Shown here: in pieces, positions 1 to 8,804 of the stretch
Layout of the letters: each line of letters opens with the position of its first letter
Position numbering within the stretch: position 1 is the stretch's first letter
Origin: Sphingomonas palustris
GTDB taxonomy: Bacteria > Pseudomonadota > Alphaproteobacteria > Sphingomonadales > Sphingomonadaceae
Assembly: GCA_026225215.1 (NCBI GenBank)
Contig: JAMFSI010000104.1
Span: 1 to 48,604, forward strand
Length of the DNA stretch: 48,604 nt
Direction of reading: 5' to 3'
The notes under the pieces: model-generated
Told to the model about the DNA's origin: nothing
Databases searched by the model: none
The model's input: the letters and a program-made list of their open reading frames with translations, nothing else
Made by a program: the position numbers and the translations under genes

Positions 1-22
1 CCCCTCCCGCAAGCGGGAGGGG
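1..22. repeat. Perfect palindrome, family C type
   Basis: Two 10-bp arms (CCCCTCCCGC and its complement) separated by AA form a perfect GC-rich hairpin at the very edge of the window. It resembles the GC-rich palindromes seen between rubrerythrin and the Fe-S gene and between gap and pgk. It probably belongs to a larger element or terminator that lies mostly outside the window. Confidence 0.6.
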
Positions 23-110
23 AGAAGGCCACCAATTCCGGTTGGCGGTATCGGTCATTACCGCTAGCCATTTAATCAAACGCTTAAACATTCACCATCG
101 GGATCATCGC

Positions 111-1109
111 ATGCCCCTTCCCGCTTCACCTGCCCTGTTCCGCAATCTCCGCCTGCCGGTCATTGCCGCACCGATGTTCATCGTCTCGGGCCCGGAGCTG
201 GTGATCGCGCAGTGCAAAGCGGGGATCGTCGGCAGTTTTCCGGCGTTGAACGCACGGCCATCCAGCCAATTGGACGAATGGCTGCACCGTATTTCCGAAG
301 AACTCGCCGCATACGATCGGCTGCATCCCGAGGCACCCTCTGCCCCCTCCGCAGTCAATCTGATCGTCCACCGCACCAACAGCCGCCTGCAGGAAGATCT
401 CGCGCTGTGCGAGAAGCATAAGGTGCCGCTGATCATCACCTCGCTGGGCGCACAATCCGAGGTCAATGCCGCAGTGCATGGCTGGGGCGGCGTGGTGCTG
501 CATGACGTCATCGACAATGGCTTCGCGCATAAGGCCATCGATAAGGGCGCCGACGGCTTGATCGCCGTCGCTGCCGGTGCGGGCGGTCACGCCGGGGTGC
601 AATCGCCGTTTGCGCTGATCCAGGAAATCCGGGCCTGGTTTTCCGGGCCACTGGCACTCTCGGGTGCGATCGCCAGCGGCAGCTCGGTCCTCGCGGCGCA
701 AGCCATGGGTGCCGATTTCGCCTATATCGGCAGCGCCTGGATCGCCACTGAAGAAGCCAACGCCGCACCCGGCTACAAGCAGGCGATCACCGAAAATGGC
801 GCAGCGGATATCATCTACAGCAACCTCTTCACCGGGGTTCACGGCAATTACCTGCGCCCATCGATCGTCGCCGCCGGATTCGATCCCGGTCATTTGCCCC
901 AGGGCGATCCCTCGCGAATGGATTTCGGCTCAGGCGGTAATAGCGCGGCCAAGGCGTGGAAGGATATCTGGGGCGCCGGCCAGGGCATCGGTGCGATCGG
1001 CGAGGTGGTGTCGGTGGCCACGCGGGTCGCGCAGTTGCGCGCGGAATATCAGCAAGCCCAGCGCGAACTGGCGGCGCGAACCGGACCGGCACCTGCCGCA
1101 AACGCCTGA
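111..1109 (+). CDS. Nitronate monooxygenase family flavoprotein
   Basis: A 332-residue TIM-barrel flavoprotein of the nitronate monooxygenase / 2-nitropropane dioxygenase family. Members use FMN and oxygen to oxidise alkyl nitronates, probably as detoxification in the cytoplasm. Family marks are the early LPVIAAPMF strand, the GAGGHAG glycine-rich phosphate-binding loop near residue 165, and the SGAIASGSSVLAAQAMGAD segment followed by YIGSAW. The ATG at 111 is preferred because it places the conserved strand near the N-terminus; a TTG at 42 would add 23 residues with no family likeness. Substrate cannot be told from sequence. The next gene is a convergent flavin reductase-like protein, so both neighbours are flavin-linked, but there is no operon. 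Confidence 0.85.
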   Translation: MPLPASPALFRNLRLPVIAAPMFIVSGPELVIAQCKAGIVGSFPALNARPSSQLDEWLHRISEELAAYDRLHPEAPSAPSAVNLIVHRTNSRLQEDLALCEKHKVPLIITSLGAQSEVNAAVHGWGGVVLHDVIDNGFAHKAIDKGADGLIAVAAGAGGHAGVQSPFALIQEIRAWFSGPLALSGAIASGSSVLAAQAMGADFAYIGSAWIATEEANAAPGYKQAITENGAADIIYSNLFTGVHGNYLRPSIVAAGFDPGHLPQGDPSRMDFGSGGNSAAKAWKDIWGAGQGIGAIGEVVSVATRVAQLRAEYQQAQRELAARTGPAPAANA

Positions 1110-1134
1110 TCGCTGCGATTTCGGCGCGACTTAT

Positions 1135-1656
1135 TCAAAAGATGCCGAGCATCACCCCCGACATCATGGCTGCCCCCAATTCGCGGCAATGCGCGAGCGC
1201 AGCCTCGGGGACGGTTTTGGGCGCCAGAATCTTTGCCGGGCTTTGCGCATCCATGCCAACGATGAGCGGCTGGGCGACCCGGCGCAGTCGCCAGCCGGTG
1301 ACGATGCGGTCGATCTGCGCTTCCCCGCCACGACCATCCGATCCCGCAGCGATCGCGGTGGCATAGGGGCGCCCTTCGACTTGCCCGAGCAGCGGGTAAT
1401 AAGTCCTGTCGAACATATCCTTCATAATCCCCGACATGCTGCCGAGATTTTCAGGACAAATGAACAGATAGCCCGCTGCGGCAAGCAGCAACGGCGCCTC
1501 AACAGCGCTGGCGTGGATCAATCGGACACAGCTTTCGGCATCGTCTTCGGCGGCGCCCATGGCTCCCTCGGCGGCAGCCTCGGCCATGGCTTGTGCCGCA
1601 CCGGTGCGGCTATGCCAGACGATCGCCAAAAACGGAGCGCAGTTAGGGTCAGTCAT
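1135..1656 (-). CDS. NAD(P)H-dependent FMN reductase / flavodoxin-fold protein
   Basis: A 173-residue flavodoxin-fold protein. After a first strand (FLAIVWHSRTGAAQAMA) that fits the phosphate-binding loop of flavodoxin-like proteins, it has the segment FICPENLGSMSGIMKDMFDR, typical of NADPH-dependent FMN reductases and WrbA-like proteins, where the loop and helix contact the flavin. It probably passes electrons from NAD(P)H to free or bound FMN in the cytoplasm. The start at 1656 begins just before the first strand; a longer form beginning at 1707 adds 17 residues that do not fit the fold. It is convergent with the nitronate monooxygenase and divergent from recJ, whose start is only 68 bp away, so the two promoters must lie within about 70 bp. 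The physiological substrate is unknown. Confidence 0.7.
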   Translation of the reverse strand: MTDPNCAPFLAIVWHSRTGAAQAMAEAAAEGAMGAAEDDAESCVRLIHASAVEAPLLLAAAGYLFICPENLGSMSGIMKDMFDRTYYPLLGQVEGRPYATAIAAGSDGRGGEAQIDRIVTGWRLRRVAQPLIVGMDAQSPAKILAPKTVPEAALAHCRELGAAMMSGVMLGIF

Positions 1657-1724
1657 CGCATAAGCTGGTGGACACGCCCGGCTCGACGCTTGGCGATGAT
1701 GCAGCAATCAGGTTAGAGATCAGC

Positions 1725-3551
1725 ATGGCATCATCATACGGTTCAATTCTGGGAATAGGTCAATCCCTATCCGGCCGAAGCTGGCAATGGCGTGGCGGCA
1801 ACATGGATATCGGCGCCCGAATGGCCGGTGGCCAGATGGGTGACGCCCGCCACGACGATGGCCAGGGCCTCGAAACCAACCTTGTCACCCAATTGTTCCT
1901 GTCGCGCGGCGTGGTGCAGCAAGATCTCGAGCGTCACCGCAATCCGTCGCTACGCGCCTTCCTGCCCGACCCGTCCGAATTTCGCGATATGGATGCCGCC
2001 GCCGAGCGCCTGGCCCAGGCGGTGCTGACCGGCGAGACCGTCACCATCTTCGGCGATTATGACGTCGATGGCGCGACCAGCGCGGCTTTGCTCATTCGCC
2101 TGCTGCGGATGCTGGGGCACGATGCCCGGCATTATATCCCCGATCGCCTGCTCGAAGGCTACGGCCCCAGCGGCGAGGCGCTCGTGCGCATCGCCGAGCA
2201 GGGCAGCAGCCTGATCGTCACTGTCGACTGTGGAGCGATGGCGCATGAGGCGCTGGCCATGGCGCATGACGCCGGGGTCGATGTGATCGTCGTTGATCAT
2301 CATAAATGCTCTTCCGAATTGCCGCTGGCGGTAGCCTTGGTCAATCCCAACCGTCTCGATGAAAGCGAAGTCGGCGCGGCGCATGGCCATCTCGCAGCGG
2401 TGGGCGTGGCCTTCCTGCTGGCTGTCGCCACCGTCCGCGCGCTGCGCCGCCGCGACTGGTTCGAGAACCGGGTCGAGCCCGACTTGTTCGCGCTGCTCGA
2501 TCTGGTGGCCCTGGGCACGGTGGCCGATGTCGCGGCGCTGCATGGGCTGAACCGCGCAATGGTCGCGCAAGGGCTGAAGGTGATGGCGCGGCGCGCGAAT
2601 ATCGGCATGTCGGCGTTGATCGACGCCAGCCGTCTCAATCGCGCGCCAAGTTGCAGCGATCTCGGTTTTGCCCTGGGCCCCAGAGTCAATGCCGGCGGGC
2701 GTGTCGGCGAAGCGACGCTGGGCGTGCGCCTGCTGACCACCGAAGATGCCGATGAGGCGCGCGACATCGCCGCGCAGCTTTCGCAGCTTAATGACGAACG
2801 ACGCACGATCGAAGCGTCGGTACAGGCCGAAGCCGAAGCGCAGATCGCCGGCCAGCATAATCGCGCCGTGCTGGTACTGGCGGGAAGCAACTGGCATCCC
2901 GGTGTGATCGGCATCGTCGCCGGACGGATCAAAGAGCAGACCGGCAAGCCAACGCTGGTGATCGCGCTCAATGCCGACGAGCACGGTCAGGGCAAAGGCT
3001 CGGGTCGTTCGATTTCGGGCGTCGATCTTGGCGCCGCAATCATCGCCGCGCGCGAAGCCGGGCTGGTGGTGGCGGGCGGCGGCCACGCCATGGCGGCGGG
3101 ATTGACGATTGCCCCCGAACACATCGCGGCGTTGGGCGATTGGCTCGACGCACGGCTGGGCGATGAGGTCATGGCGGCACAGGTCGGTCAACGGCTGGCG
3201 CTCGACCTCGCCGTCGCGCCGGGCGGGCTGCAGCCAGGACTGGTCGAGTTGCTCGACAGTATCGGGCCCTTCGGCATCGGCTGGCCCGCACCGCGTCTCG
3301 CTGTAGGCCCGCTGCGGCTGGTCAAGGCCGATCTGGTCGGCACCGATCATGTCCGCGTCATCGTGCGTGGGCTGGACGGCGCCAGTTTCAAGGCGATAGC
3401 CTTTCGCGCCGGCCAGACGCCGCTTGGCCAGGCACTGCTGCATGGTGCGCGCGATCGCCGGTTCTGGCTCGCCGGGCGCGCCAAGATCGACGATTGGTCG
3501 TCGCGCCGGGTGGCCGAATTGCATATCGAGGATGCGGCTTTTATCGATTGA
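1725..3551 (+). CDS. recJ: Single-stranded-DNA-specific exonuclease RecJ
   Basis: RecJ degrades single-stranded DNA 5' to 3' in recombination (RecF pathway), mismatch and base-excision repair. At 608 residues it matches the family length. The DHH phosphoesterase core is intact: DYDVDGATSA at 111-120, VDCG soon after, and DHH at 191-193, the metal-binding aspartates and histidines. The DHHA1 domain carries GRSISGVDLG and the GGGH motif at 451-454, followed by the C-terminal OB-type domain. The ATG at 1725 follows GAGATCAGC and gives an N-terminus (SLSGRSWQWR) of the usual alphaproteobacterial type; an earlier start at 1668 would overlap the divergent promoter region. It stands alone and is followed about 100 bp later by two tRNA genes. 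Confidence 0.95.
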   Translation: MASSYGSILGIGQSLSGRSWQWRGGNMDIGARMAGGQMGDARHDDGQGLETNLVTQLFLSRGVVQQDLERHRNPSLRAFLPDPSEFRDMDAAAERLAQAVLTGETVTIFGDYDVDGATSAALLIRLLRMLGHDARHYIPDRLLEGYGPSGEALVRIAEQGSSLIVTVDCGAMAHEALAMAHDAGVDVIVVDHHKCSSELPLAVALVNPNRLDESEVGAAHGHLAAVGVAFLLAVATVRALRRRDWFENRVEPDLFALLDLVALGTVADVAALHGLNRAMVAQGLKVMARRANIGMSALIDASRLNRAPSCSDLGFALGPRVNAGGRVGEATLGVRLLTTEDADEARDIAAQLSQLNDERRTIEASVQAEAEAQIAGQHNRAVLVLAGSNWHPGVIGIVAGRIKEQTGKPTLVIALNADEHGQGKGSGRSISGVDLGAAIIAAREAGLVVAGGGHAMAAGLTIAPEHIAALGDWLDARLGDEVMAAQVGQRLALDLAVAPGGLQPGLVELLDSIGPFGIGWPAPRLAVGPLRLVKADLVGTDHVRVIVRGLDGASFKAIAFRAGQTPLGQALLHGARDRRFWLAGRAKIDDWSSRRVAELHIEDAAFID

Positions 3552-3655
3552 TTGTCAGTCTGTCCCGGAGCCGGCAGCAAAATCGCGCTGCGGGACTTGA
3601 CCCCCCGGCATGGCTTGCCTAAACGCGCGGCCTTGCCAACGGCGCCAGCCGGCAT

Positions 3656-3730
3656 GGCCCCTTCGTCTAGCGGTTAGGACGCGGCCCTTTCACGGCTGAA
3701 ACACGGGTTCGATTCCCGTAGGGGTCACCA
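3656..3730 (+). tRNA. tRNA-Glu (anticodon TTC)
   Basis: A 75-nt cloverleaf with encoded CCA. The acceptor GGCCCCT pairs with AGGGGTC, the anticodon loop CTTTCAC presents TTC, and the T-arm carries GGTTCGATTCC. It lies 62 bp before a second tRNA-Glu that differs only in the anticodon. Confidence 0.97.
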
Positions 3731-3792
3731 TCTCTGCTTCGTTGAGAGAAGCGATATGGTTAGTCGATGGCAGCTTCGGCAAATGGCCTCAT

Positions 3793-3867
3793 GGCCCCTT
3801 CGTCTAGCGGTTAGGACGCGGCCCTCTCACGGCTGAAACACGGGTTCGATTCCCGTAGGGGTCACCA
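3793..3867 (+). tRNA. tRNA-Glu (anticodon CTC)
   Basis: A 75-nt cloverleaf with encoded CCA, identical to the upstream tRNA-Glu over its whole length except for one base that turns the anticodon from TTC to CTC (loop CTCTCAC). The pair most likely arose by tandem duplication and then change of the wobble base. Confidence 0.97.
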
Positions 3868-3877
3868 GGAAGCAAGC

Positions 3878-4819
3878 CTAATTCCTGGCGATATTCTCAA
3901 ACACCGACCACCCGGTCTTCTGCGCCAGCCGCTCCAGCGCCAGACTGCCGATCAGTGAATTGCCGCGGTCGTTGAGCCCCGGCGACCAGGCCGCGATCGA
4001 GGCGATGCCCGGTGCGATCGCGAGAATACCGCCGCCCACCCCGGATTTGCCCGGCAGGCCGACGCGAAAGGCGAATTCGCCCGAACCGTCGTAATGTCCG
4101 CAAGTCAGCATCAGCGCGTTGATACGCCGCGCCCGCTGCGGTGAAATCACCGACAGGCCGGTTTGGGGATTGCGCCCGCGCGCCATCAGATAGCGCCCGG
4201 CATAGGCCAGTTGCCGGCAATTCATCACCACCGAGCAATGGTGGAAATAGAGCCCCAGGGTGCGCCCGACATCATGGTGGATATTGCCGAACGAGCGCAT
4301 GTAATTGGCCAGCGCGAGATTGCGGAAACCGTGGTCCTGCTCGCTCCGCGCGACATCTTCATCGATGATGATGCTCTCGTCCCCCGAGATCGAGCGCACG
4401 AAACGCAACATTTCACCGATCGCTTCACGCGGCTCGTGCCGACCGAGCAGGATATCGCAGACGACGATCGCGCCGGCGTTGATGAAGGGGTTGCGCGGGA
4501 TCCCCAGCTCGGTTTCCAACTGGACGATCGAGTTGAACGCGCTCCCGGAAGGTTCGCGGCCCACCCGCTGCCACAGCGCATCCCCCACCGAGCCCAGCGC
4601 CATGGTCAGGCTGAACACCTTGGAAATACTCTGGATCGAAAACGGCTGTTCGGCATCGCCGCCGGTAAAGCAGCGGCCATCCGCAGTCACCACGGCCATC
4701 CCGAAATGGTGGGGCGAGACCTTGGCCAGCGGCGGGATATAATCCGCTACCTTGCCGCGATCGGTGATCCCGGCCATCTCCACGGCAATCTCGGCAATGA
4801 TGCTGTCCAGACCTTCCAC
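3878..4819 (-). CDS. glsA: Glutaminase A
   Basis: Hydrolyses L-glutamine to glutamate and ammonia in the cytoplasm; belongs to the serine-dependent glutaminase family (beta-lactamase-like fold). The catalytic Ser-x-x-Lys dyad is S64-K67 in [10 protein letters not shown]. Other family marks are [10 protein letters not shown], the [19 protein letters not shown] region and the C-terminal [10 protein letters not shown] loop. I chose the GTG at 4819, preceded by AGGG at a spacing of 6; this gives 313 residues, close to the usual 308 or so. An open frame runs upstream to 5005 but encodes proline- and arginine-rich residues unlike the family. The gene converges on the tRNA-Glu pair, its stop lying 10 bp from the second tRNA. 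Confidence 0.9.
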   Translation of the reverse strand: MEGLDSIIAEIAVEMAGITDRGKVADYIPPLAKVSPHHFGMAVVTADGRCFTGGDAEQPFSIQSISKVFSLTMALGSVGDALWQRVGREPSGSAFNSIVQLETELGIPRNPFINAGAIVVCDILLGRHEPREAIGEMLRFVRSISGDESIIIDEDVARSEQDHGFRNLALANYMRSFGNIHHDVGRTLGLYFHHCSVVMNCRQLAYAGRYLMARGRNPQTGLSVISPQRARRINALMLTCGHYDGSGEFAFRVGLPGKSGVGGGILAIAPGIASIAAWSPGLNDRGNSLIGSLALERLAQKTGWSVFENIARN

Positions 4820-5079
4820 ATCCCACCCTATGATAGCTTGGCCCGTGGCCGGTGTAATTGTTATGCCCGGAATTGTGACATAAAAATGCAGGCAAGCCAC
4901 GATGGGACGCCCGCCTGACTTCGATCTGTCATCGATACCGTGCATTCCCACTGGCTTGCCGCTTCCGACCGGCTTACCGGATCGGTATCGACATCGACCA
5001 AACAACCATCGATCTTATCGTTCAACCCTGAAGCGGCAATCCCTAAAGCCGCAGCCATAGTGTCGGAGAGCCCAGCGCG

Positions 5080-6291
5080 ATGTCTGGCAGAATACGCGGA
5101 GCGTGGCCCGGATTGCTCCTGTTATCGTTGACCATGATCGGCTTGATCGCAGCGCAGGTGAGCTTGCTGGCGATCACCGCGGTTACGCTGATCTGGCTGT
5201 TCTCGCTGTGGCTGGCTGGCCGTGATTCTGCGCCCCCGCCGCCGCTCACCACGCCCTCGCGCCTGGACATCGACGCCATCACCCGCGCGGCGATGCGCGC
5301 AGCGATCGAACCGCTCGATGTGCCGTTGCTGCTGGCGCATGATCACCGCATTCTCGCCGCCAACGCCTCGGCCCGAACCGCGCTTGGCCCGCATGTCGTC
5401 GGCCAGGATGCCCGCGTCGCCTTGCGCCATCCCGATGCGGTCAGCCTGCTCGATCTCGCCGATGGCGGCAGCACGACGGTGCGCGGGCTGACCGGCGCGC
5501 GTAGCCTCTGGCAGCTGACCAGGCGGCGGGTCGATGCCAATTACTGGATGATCGAACTGCGCGATCGCAATTCGGAAGCCGACATCAGCCGGGCGCACAC
5601 CGATTTTGTCGCCAATGCCAGCCATGAGCTGCGCACGCCGCTGTCCTCGATCATCGGCTATGTCGAGACGCTGGCCGATGCGCCCCGCCAATTCGATGCC
5701 GATACCACCGCGCGCTTTCTCGGCACAGTGCTGCGCGAAGCACGACGCATGCAAAGCCTCGTCGCCGACCTCATGTCGCTGTCGCAGCTTGAAGCGGAAA
5801 AGCACGATGCCCCCACCGGTCGCATCGATTTTGGGGCATTGGCGGGCCGGGTGGTGAGCGAGTTCACCCATGGCGATGGCGTGACCCGTGTCGAGTTCAC
5901 CCCACCCGAGCGCGCCCTCGGCGTCACGGGCGACGTCGGGCAGCTCGAACAATTGCTGCGAAACCTGATAGATAACGCCTTGAAATATGGCGATAGTGAA
6001 AAGCCGGTGCAAGTCGGGATCGTCAATGATCTACGCGATCACGCGGTGTTGACGATCGCCGACCATGGCGCCGGGATTTCGGCGGATCACTTGCCGCACC
6101 TGACCCGCCGCTTCTACCGCGCCGATCCTGGGCGCAGCCGCGCCGCTGGCGGCACCGGATTGGGGCTGGCGATCGTCAAGCACATCGTCGAGCGGCATCG
6201 CGGCAAGCTGGATATCGCCAGCACCGTCGGCAAAGGAACGACGGTCACGGTGCGTTTGCCGGTGACCAATATCGCCCAGGCTTTGGTTTGA
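5080..6291 (+). CDS. phoR: Phosphate regulon sensor histidine kinase PhoR
   Basis: A 403-residue membrane histidine kinase that phosphorylates PhoB when phosphate is scarce. Two hydrophobic segments lie at about residues 9-46, followed by a PAS-like domain at about 85-165. The dimerisation domain has H182 in ASHELRTPLSSIIGY, and the ATPase domain has an N-box (LRNLIDNALKYG), DHGAGIS and GGTGLGLAIVKHIVERH. The assignment to PhoR rather than another kinase rests on its size, its PAS-HisKA-HATPase layout with a short membrane anchor, and on phoU and phoB following on the same strand. There is no pst transporter operon between phoR and phoU, where many relatives have one. The ATG at 5080 is followed directly by the first membrane segment. 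Confidence 0.88.
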   Translation: MSGRIRGAWPGLLLLSLTMIGLIAAQVSLLAITAVTLIWLFSLWLAGRDSAPPPPLTTPSRLDIDAITRAAMRAAIEPLDVPLLLAHDHRILAANASARTALGPHVVGQDARVALRHPDAVSLLDLADGGSTTVRGLTGARSLWQLTRRRVDANYWMIELRDRNSEADISRAHTDFVANASHELRTPLSSIIGYVETLADAPRQFDADTTARFLGTVLREARRMQSLVADLMSLSQLEAEKHDAPTGRIDFGALAGRVVSEFTHGDGVTRVEFTPPERALGVTGDVGQLEQLLRNLIDNALKYGDSEKPVQVGIVNDLRDHAVLTIADHGAGISADHLPHLTRRFYRADPGRSRAAGGTGLGLAIVKHIVERHRGKLDIASTVGKGTTVTVRLPVTNIAQALV

Positions 6292-6345
6292 TTCAATTCG
6301 CCGAAGGCGAATTAGAGCCAGGCACTTGAAACCCACTTCATCAAA

Positions 6346-6363
6346 TTGTCATGGTTCTGTCAT
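6346..6363 (+). promoter_or_regulatory. Pho box upstream of phoU-phoB
   Basis: TTGTCAT, then GGTT, then CTGTCAT: two 7-bp half sites spaced 11 bp apart, with one mismatch to the classical PhoB box CTGTCAT-N4-CTGTCAT. It lies 123 bp before the phoU start and 55 bp after the phoR stop, so PhoB very probably activates phoU-phoB separately from phoR. The site is seen in the sequence; binding is inferred. Confidence 0.85.
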
Positions 6364-6486
6364 GCAAACTCGGCACAGCGCCTCGTAAGCCACGGCCCAT
6401 ATCGGCGGTGCCCATGCGGTTTTACTTGATGCTCACGACAGGGCTCGCATAACCGCGCAAGGGGACAGTCAGGGCGGCGGTCTGTA

Positions 6487-7200
6487 ATGGAGTACTCGGG
6501 AATGGTTGCCGAACATACGGTCAAGGCCTTCGACGAAGATATTACCCGTCTGCGGGGCCTGATCGGCGAAATGGGCGGGCTGGCGGAACTGGCCATCAGC
6601 GAGTCGATGGAAGCGCTTGTCACCGGCTCGCAGGCGCAAGCCGCAGCGGTGATCGCGCGTGACAAGCGGATCGACGCGCTCGAGCAGGAAATCGACAAGC
6701 TGACGGTGCGGATTTTCGCGCTGCGCGCACCGATGGCCGACGATCTGCGCGAAGTCATCGCCGCCTTGAAGATCAGCGGGATGCTCGAACGAATCGGCGA
6801 TTATGCCAAGAACATCGCCAAGCGCGCCGACAGCATCATCGGTCGCGAGACTTTCGAGCCACTGACGCTGATCCCGGCGATGGCCGAAATCGCCGGCGAA
6901 ATGGTCCATGACGTGCTCACCGCTTATGCCGCGCGCGATCCGGCGATGGCGATCGAGATCTGCGAACGCGATGCCAAGGTCGATGCCTTCTACGAAAGCA
7001 TCTTCCGCAATCTGGTGTCGCATATGATGGAAAATCCCAAGACGATCACCAGCGCCGCGCAATTGCTGTTCGTCGCTCGCAATCTCGAACGTATCGGCGA
7101 TCACGCCACCAATATCGCCGAGATGGTCTATTTCGCCGCCACCGCCGATTATCTCGGCAACCGCGCTGACCGCGCAGCGGTTCCATCATCGCCCTCCTGA
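6487..7200 (+). CDS. phoU: Phosphate signalling protein PhoU
   Basis: PhoU links the phosphate transporter to PhoR and keeps the regulon off when phosphate is plentiful. The 237-residue protein is all-helical with the two PhoU repeats; each has the metal-binding E-x-x-D-x-x-x-N type motif, ERIGDYAKNIAKR near residue 100 and ERIGDHATNIAEM near residue 200. The start is taken as the ATG at 6487; an in-frame ATG five codons later is also possible. It is preceded by a Pho box and followed by phoB 62 bp downstream, so the two probably form an operon. PhoU normally acts with PstB, which is not encoded in this window. Confidence 0.95.
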   Translation: MEYSGMVAEHTVKAFDEDITRLRGLIGEMGGLAELAISESMEALVTGSQAQAAAVIARDKRIDALEQEIDKLTVRIFALRAPMADDLREVIAALKISGMLERIGDYAKNIAKRADSIIGRETFEPLTLIPAMAEIAGEMVHDVLTAYAARDPAMAIEICERDAKVDAFYESIFRNLVSHMMENPKTITSAAQLLFVARNLERIGDHATNIAEMVYFAATADYLGNRADRAAVPSSPS

Positions 7201-7262
7201 CCCTCCCCCGGGTGTCAAAGCCCTTCCGACCGTCAGCCCTTTCAACGGGATCCAACGCCACC

Positions 7263-7952
7263 ATGACCGCACCGCGCCTATTGCTTGTCGAGGATGATCC
7301 AGCGCTGGCCGAATTGCTCGAATTCCGCTTTCGCGCTGAAGGTTACCAGATTTCGGTCACCGCCGATGGCGACGAAGCCCTGCTCCGGGCGAATGAGGAC
7401 GTGCCCGATCTGGTAGTGCTCGACTGGATGATCGAGGGCACCAGTGGCATCGAAGTCTGCCGTCGCTTGCGCCGCAGCAAGAATACCGCGCATGTCCCGA
7501 TCGTCATGCTGACCGCGCGCGGCGCCGAGGACGATCTGATCCGCGGGCTCGAAACCGGCGCCGACGATTATCTCACCAAGCCGTTCTCGCCGCGTGAGCT
7601 GATCGCGCGCGTCGCCGCGATCATGCGCCGTATCCGCCCTGCCCTGGCTGGCGAAATGCTGGCGGTGGGCGATCTCACGCTCGATGCCACCGCGCACCGC
7701 GTCTCCCGGCGCGGCCAGACGCTGGCGCTGGGCCCCACCGAATTCCGGCTGCTGCGCTTTTTCATGGAGCACCCCAGCCGGGTGTTTTCGCGCGGGCAAT
7801 TGCTCGATGCGGTATGGGGCACCGAGAGCGATATCGAATTGCGCACCGTCGACGTCCATATCCGCCGGTTGCGCAAAGCCATCGAGGTCGAAGAGGCTCC
7901 CGACCCGGTGCGGACGGTGCGCTCAGCGGGATACGCGCTGGAAGCGGTTTAA
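7263..7952 (+). CDS. phoB: Phosphate regulon response regulator PhoB
   Basis: A 229-residue OmpR/PhoB family regulator that binds Pho boxes once phosphorylated by PhoR. The receiver domain starts LLLVEDDPALAELL, with phospho-acceptor D54 in LVVLDWMI and the conserved lysine in LTKPFSPREL. The C-terminal winged helix includes LGPTEFRLLRFFMEHP and ELRTVDVHIRRLRKAI, the recognition helix region. The ATG at 7263 gives the standard N-terminus; a GTG at 7212 would add 17 residues. It is the last gene of the phoU-phoB unit and is followed within 14 bp by an inverted repeat of family A that probably ends transcription. Confidence 0.95.
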   Translation: MTAPRLLLVEDDPALAELLEFRFRAEGYQISVTADGDEALLRANEDVPDLVVLDWMIEGTSGIEVCRRLRRSKNTAHVPIVMLTARGAEDDLIRGLETGADDYLTKPFSPRELIARVAAIMRRIRPALAGEMLAVGDLTLDATAHRVSRRGQTLALGPTEFRLLRFFMEHPSRVFSRGQLLDAVWGTESDIELRTVDVHIRRLRKAIEVEEAPDPVRTVRSAGYALEAV

Positions 7953-7965
7953 CTTTTTACCGCTT

Positions 7966-8042
7966 GTCCTGAGCTTGTCGAAGGACTGCATTTCCTTTGA
8001 ACGCTCAGGAAAGAAAAGGCAGTCCTTCGACAAGCTCAGGAC
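7966..8042. repeat. Inverted repeat family A, copy 1
   Basis: Two perfect 24-bp arms (7966-7989 and 8019-8042), each built on GTCCTGAGCTTGTCGAAGGA or its complement, face each other across 29 bp. Each arm is itself an imperfect hairpin. The element fills the gap between converging phoB and the metallo-hydrolase and may serve as a terminator in both directions. Four further copies lie in this window. Confidence 0.9.
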
Positions 8043-8069
8043 GGACGGGGATTTAATCGAGGCATTGAG

Positions 8070-8768
8070 CTAATCGGGGCCGTTTATAGCCTCGGAACCT
8101 CCGCGCATGGCCACTCGCTCCTGCCAAAGCGCAAAAGCCACATCGCCGACGAAGGGATTTTCCCGCCGTTCGCGCCCAAAGCTCGAATTATCGCCGTGGC
8201 CCGGCACGAAAGTGACGTCATCGCCCAACGGAAACAAGCGGTGGCGGATCGAATCGAGCAATTGCGGCAGATTGCCGTCAGCATGCTCCCAGGCGCCGAT
8301 CGTCCCGCGAAACAATATATCGCCGACGAATGCCTGTCGCCGCTCCGCGCTGAAATAGGCGAGGTGGCCTTGGCAATGGCCGGGGCAATGCAGCACGTCG
8401 AGCGTAACGTCACCAAAATGCACCTGATCGCCGTGCTCCAGCCAGCGCGCGGGTTCGAAGCTACGCGCGGGCACACCATACTGCACGCCTAATGCCGACA
8501 GCTTGGCGATCGCCTGCGCATCGCCGCGATGGGGCCCCTCGATCCGGGCGCCGGTCAGTTCGGCAAATTGCGCGGCACCGCCAGCATGGTCGAAATGGCC
8601 ATGGGTGATCAGCGCCAGTTCGGGCTCCAGTTCCATCAACTCGAGGAAGTTGAGAATCTCGCTGATGTCGCCGCCGGGATCGATCACCGCCGCCCGCATC
8701 GTCCGCTCGCACCACAGGATCGAGCAGTTCATCTTGTAGCGCGTGACTGGGATAATCTCGAAGTCCAT
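8070..8768 (-). CDS. MBL-fold metallo-hydrolase (glyoxalase II-like)
   Basis: A 232-residue metallo-beta-lactamase-fold hydrolase, closest in motif layout to YcbL / glyoxalase II-like thioesterases. Metal ligands are visible in THGHFDH (H56, H58, D60, H61), in HCPGHCQGH, in FVGDILF (the bridging aspartate) and in FVPGHGDNSS. It probably cleaves a thioester or lactone in the cytoplasm. It lacks the C-terminal domain of true glyoxalase II, so S-lactoylglutathione hydrolysis is possible but unproven. It begins at the ATG at 8768 and is separated from the permease gene upstream by 36 bp, so the two may be co-transcribed. Confidence 0.85.
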   Translation of the reverse strand: MDFEIIPVTRYKMNCSILWCERTMRAAVIDPGGDISEILNFLELMELEPELALITHGHFDHAGGAAQFAELTGARIEGPHRGDAQAIAKLSALGVQYGVPARSFEPARWLEHGDQVHFGDVTLDVLHCPGHCQGHLAYFSAERRQAFVGDILFRGTIGAWEHADGNLPQLLDSIRHRLFPLGDDVTFVPGHGDNSSFGRERRENPFVGDVAFALWQERVAMRGGSEAINGPD

Positions 8769-8804
8769 GCCGTGATCATGCCACGCGCCGCGCTCGGTTG
8801 AAAG

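Noticed and set aside
3878..5005. Glutaminase with a 62-residue N-terminal extension
   Set aside because: The extension is low in structure and unlike the family, while a GTG with a good ribosome-binding site gives the normal length.
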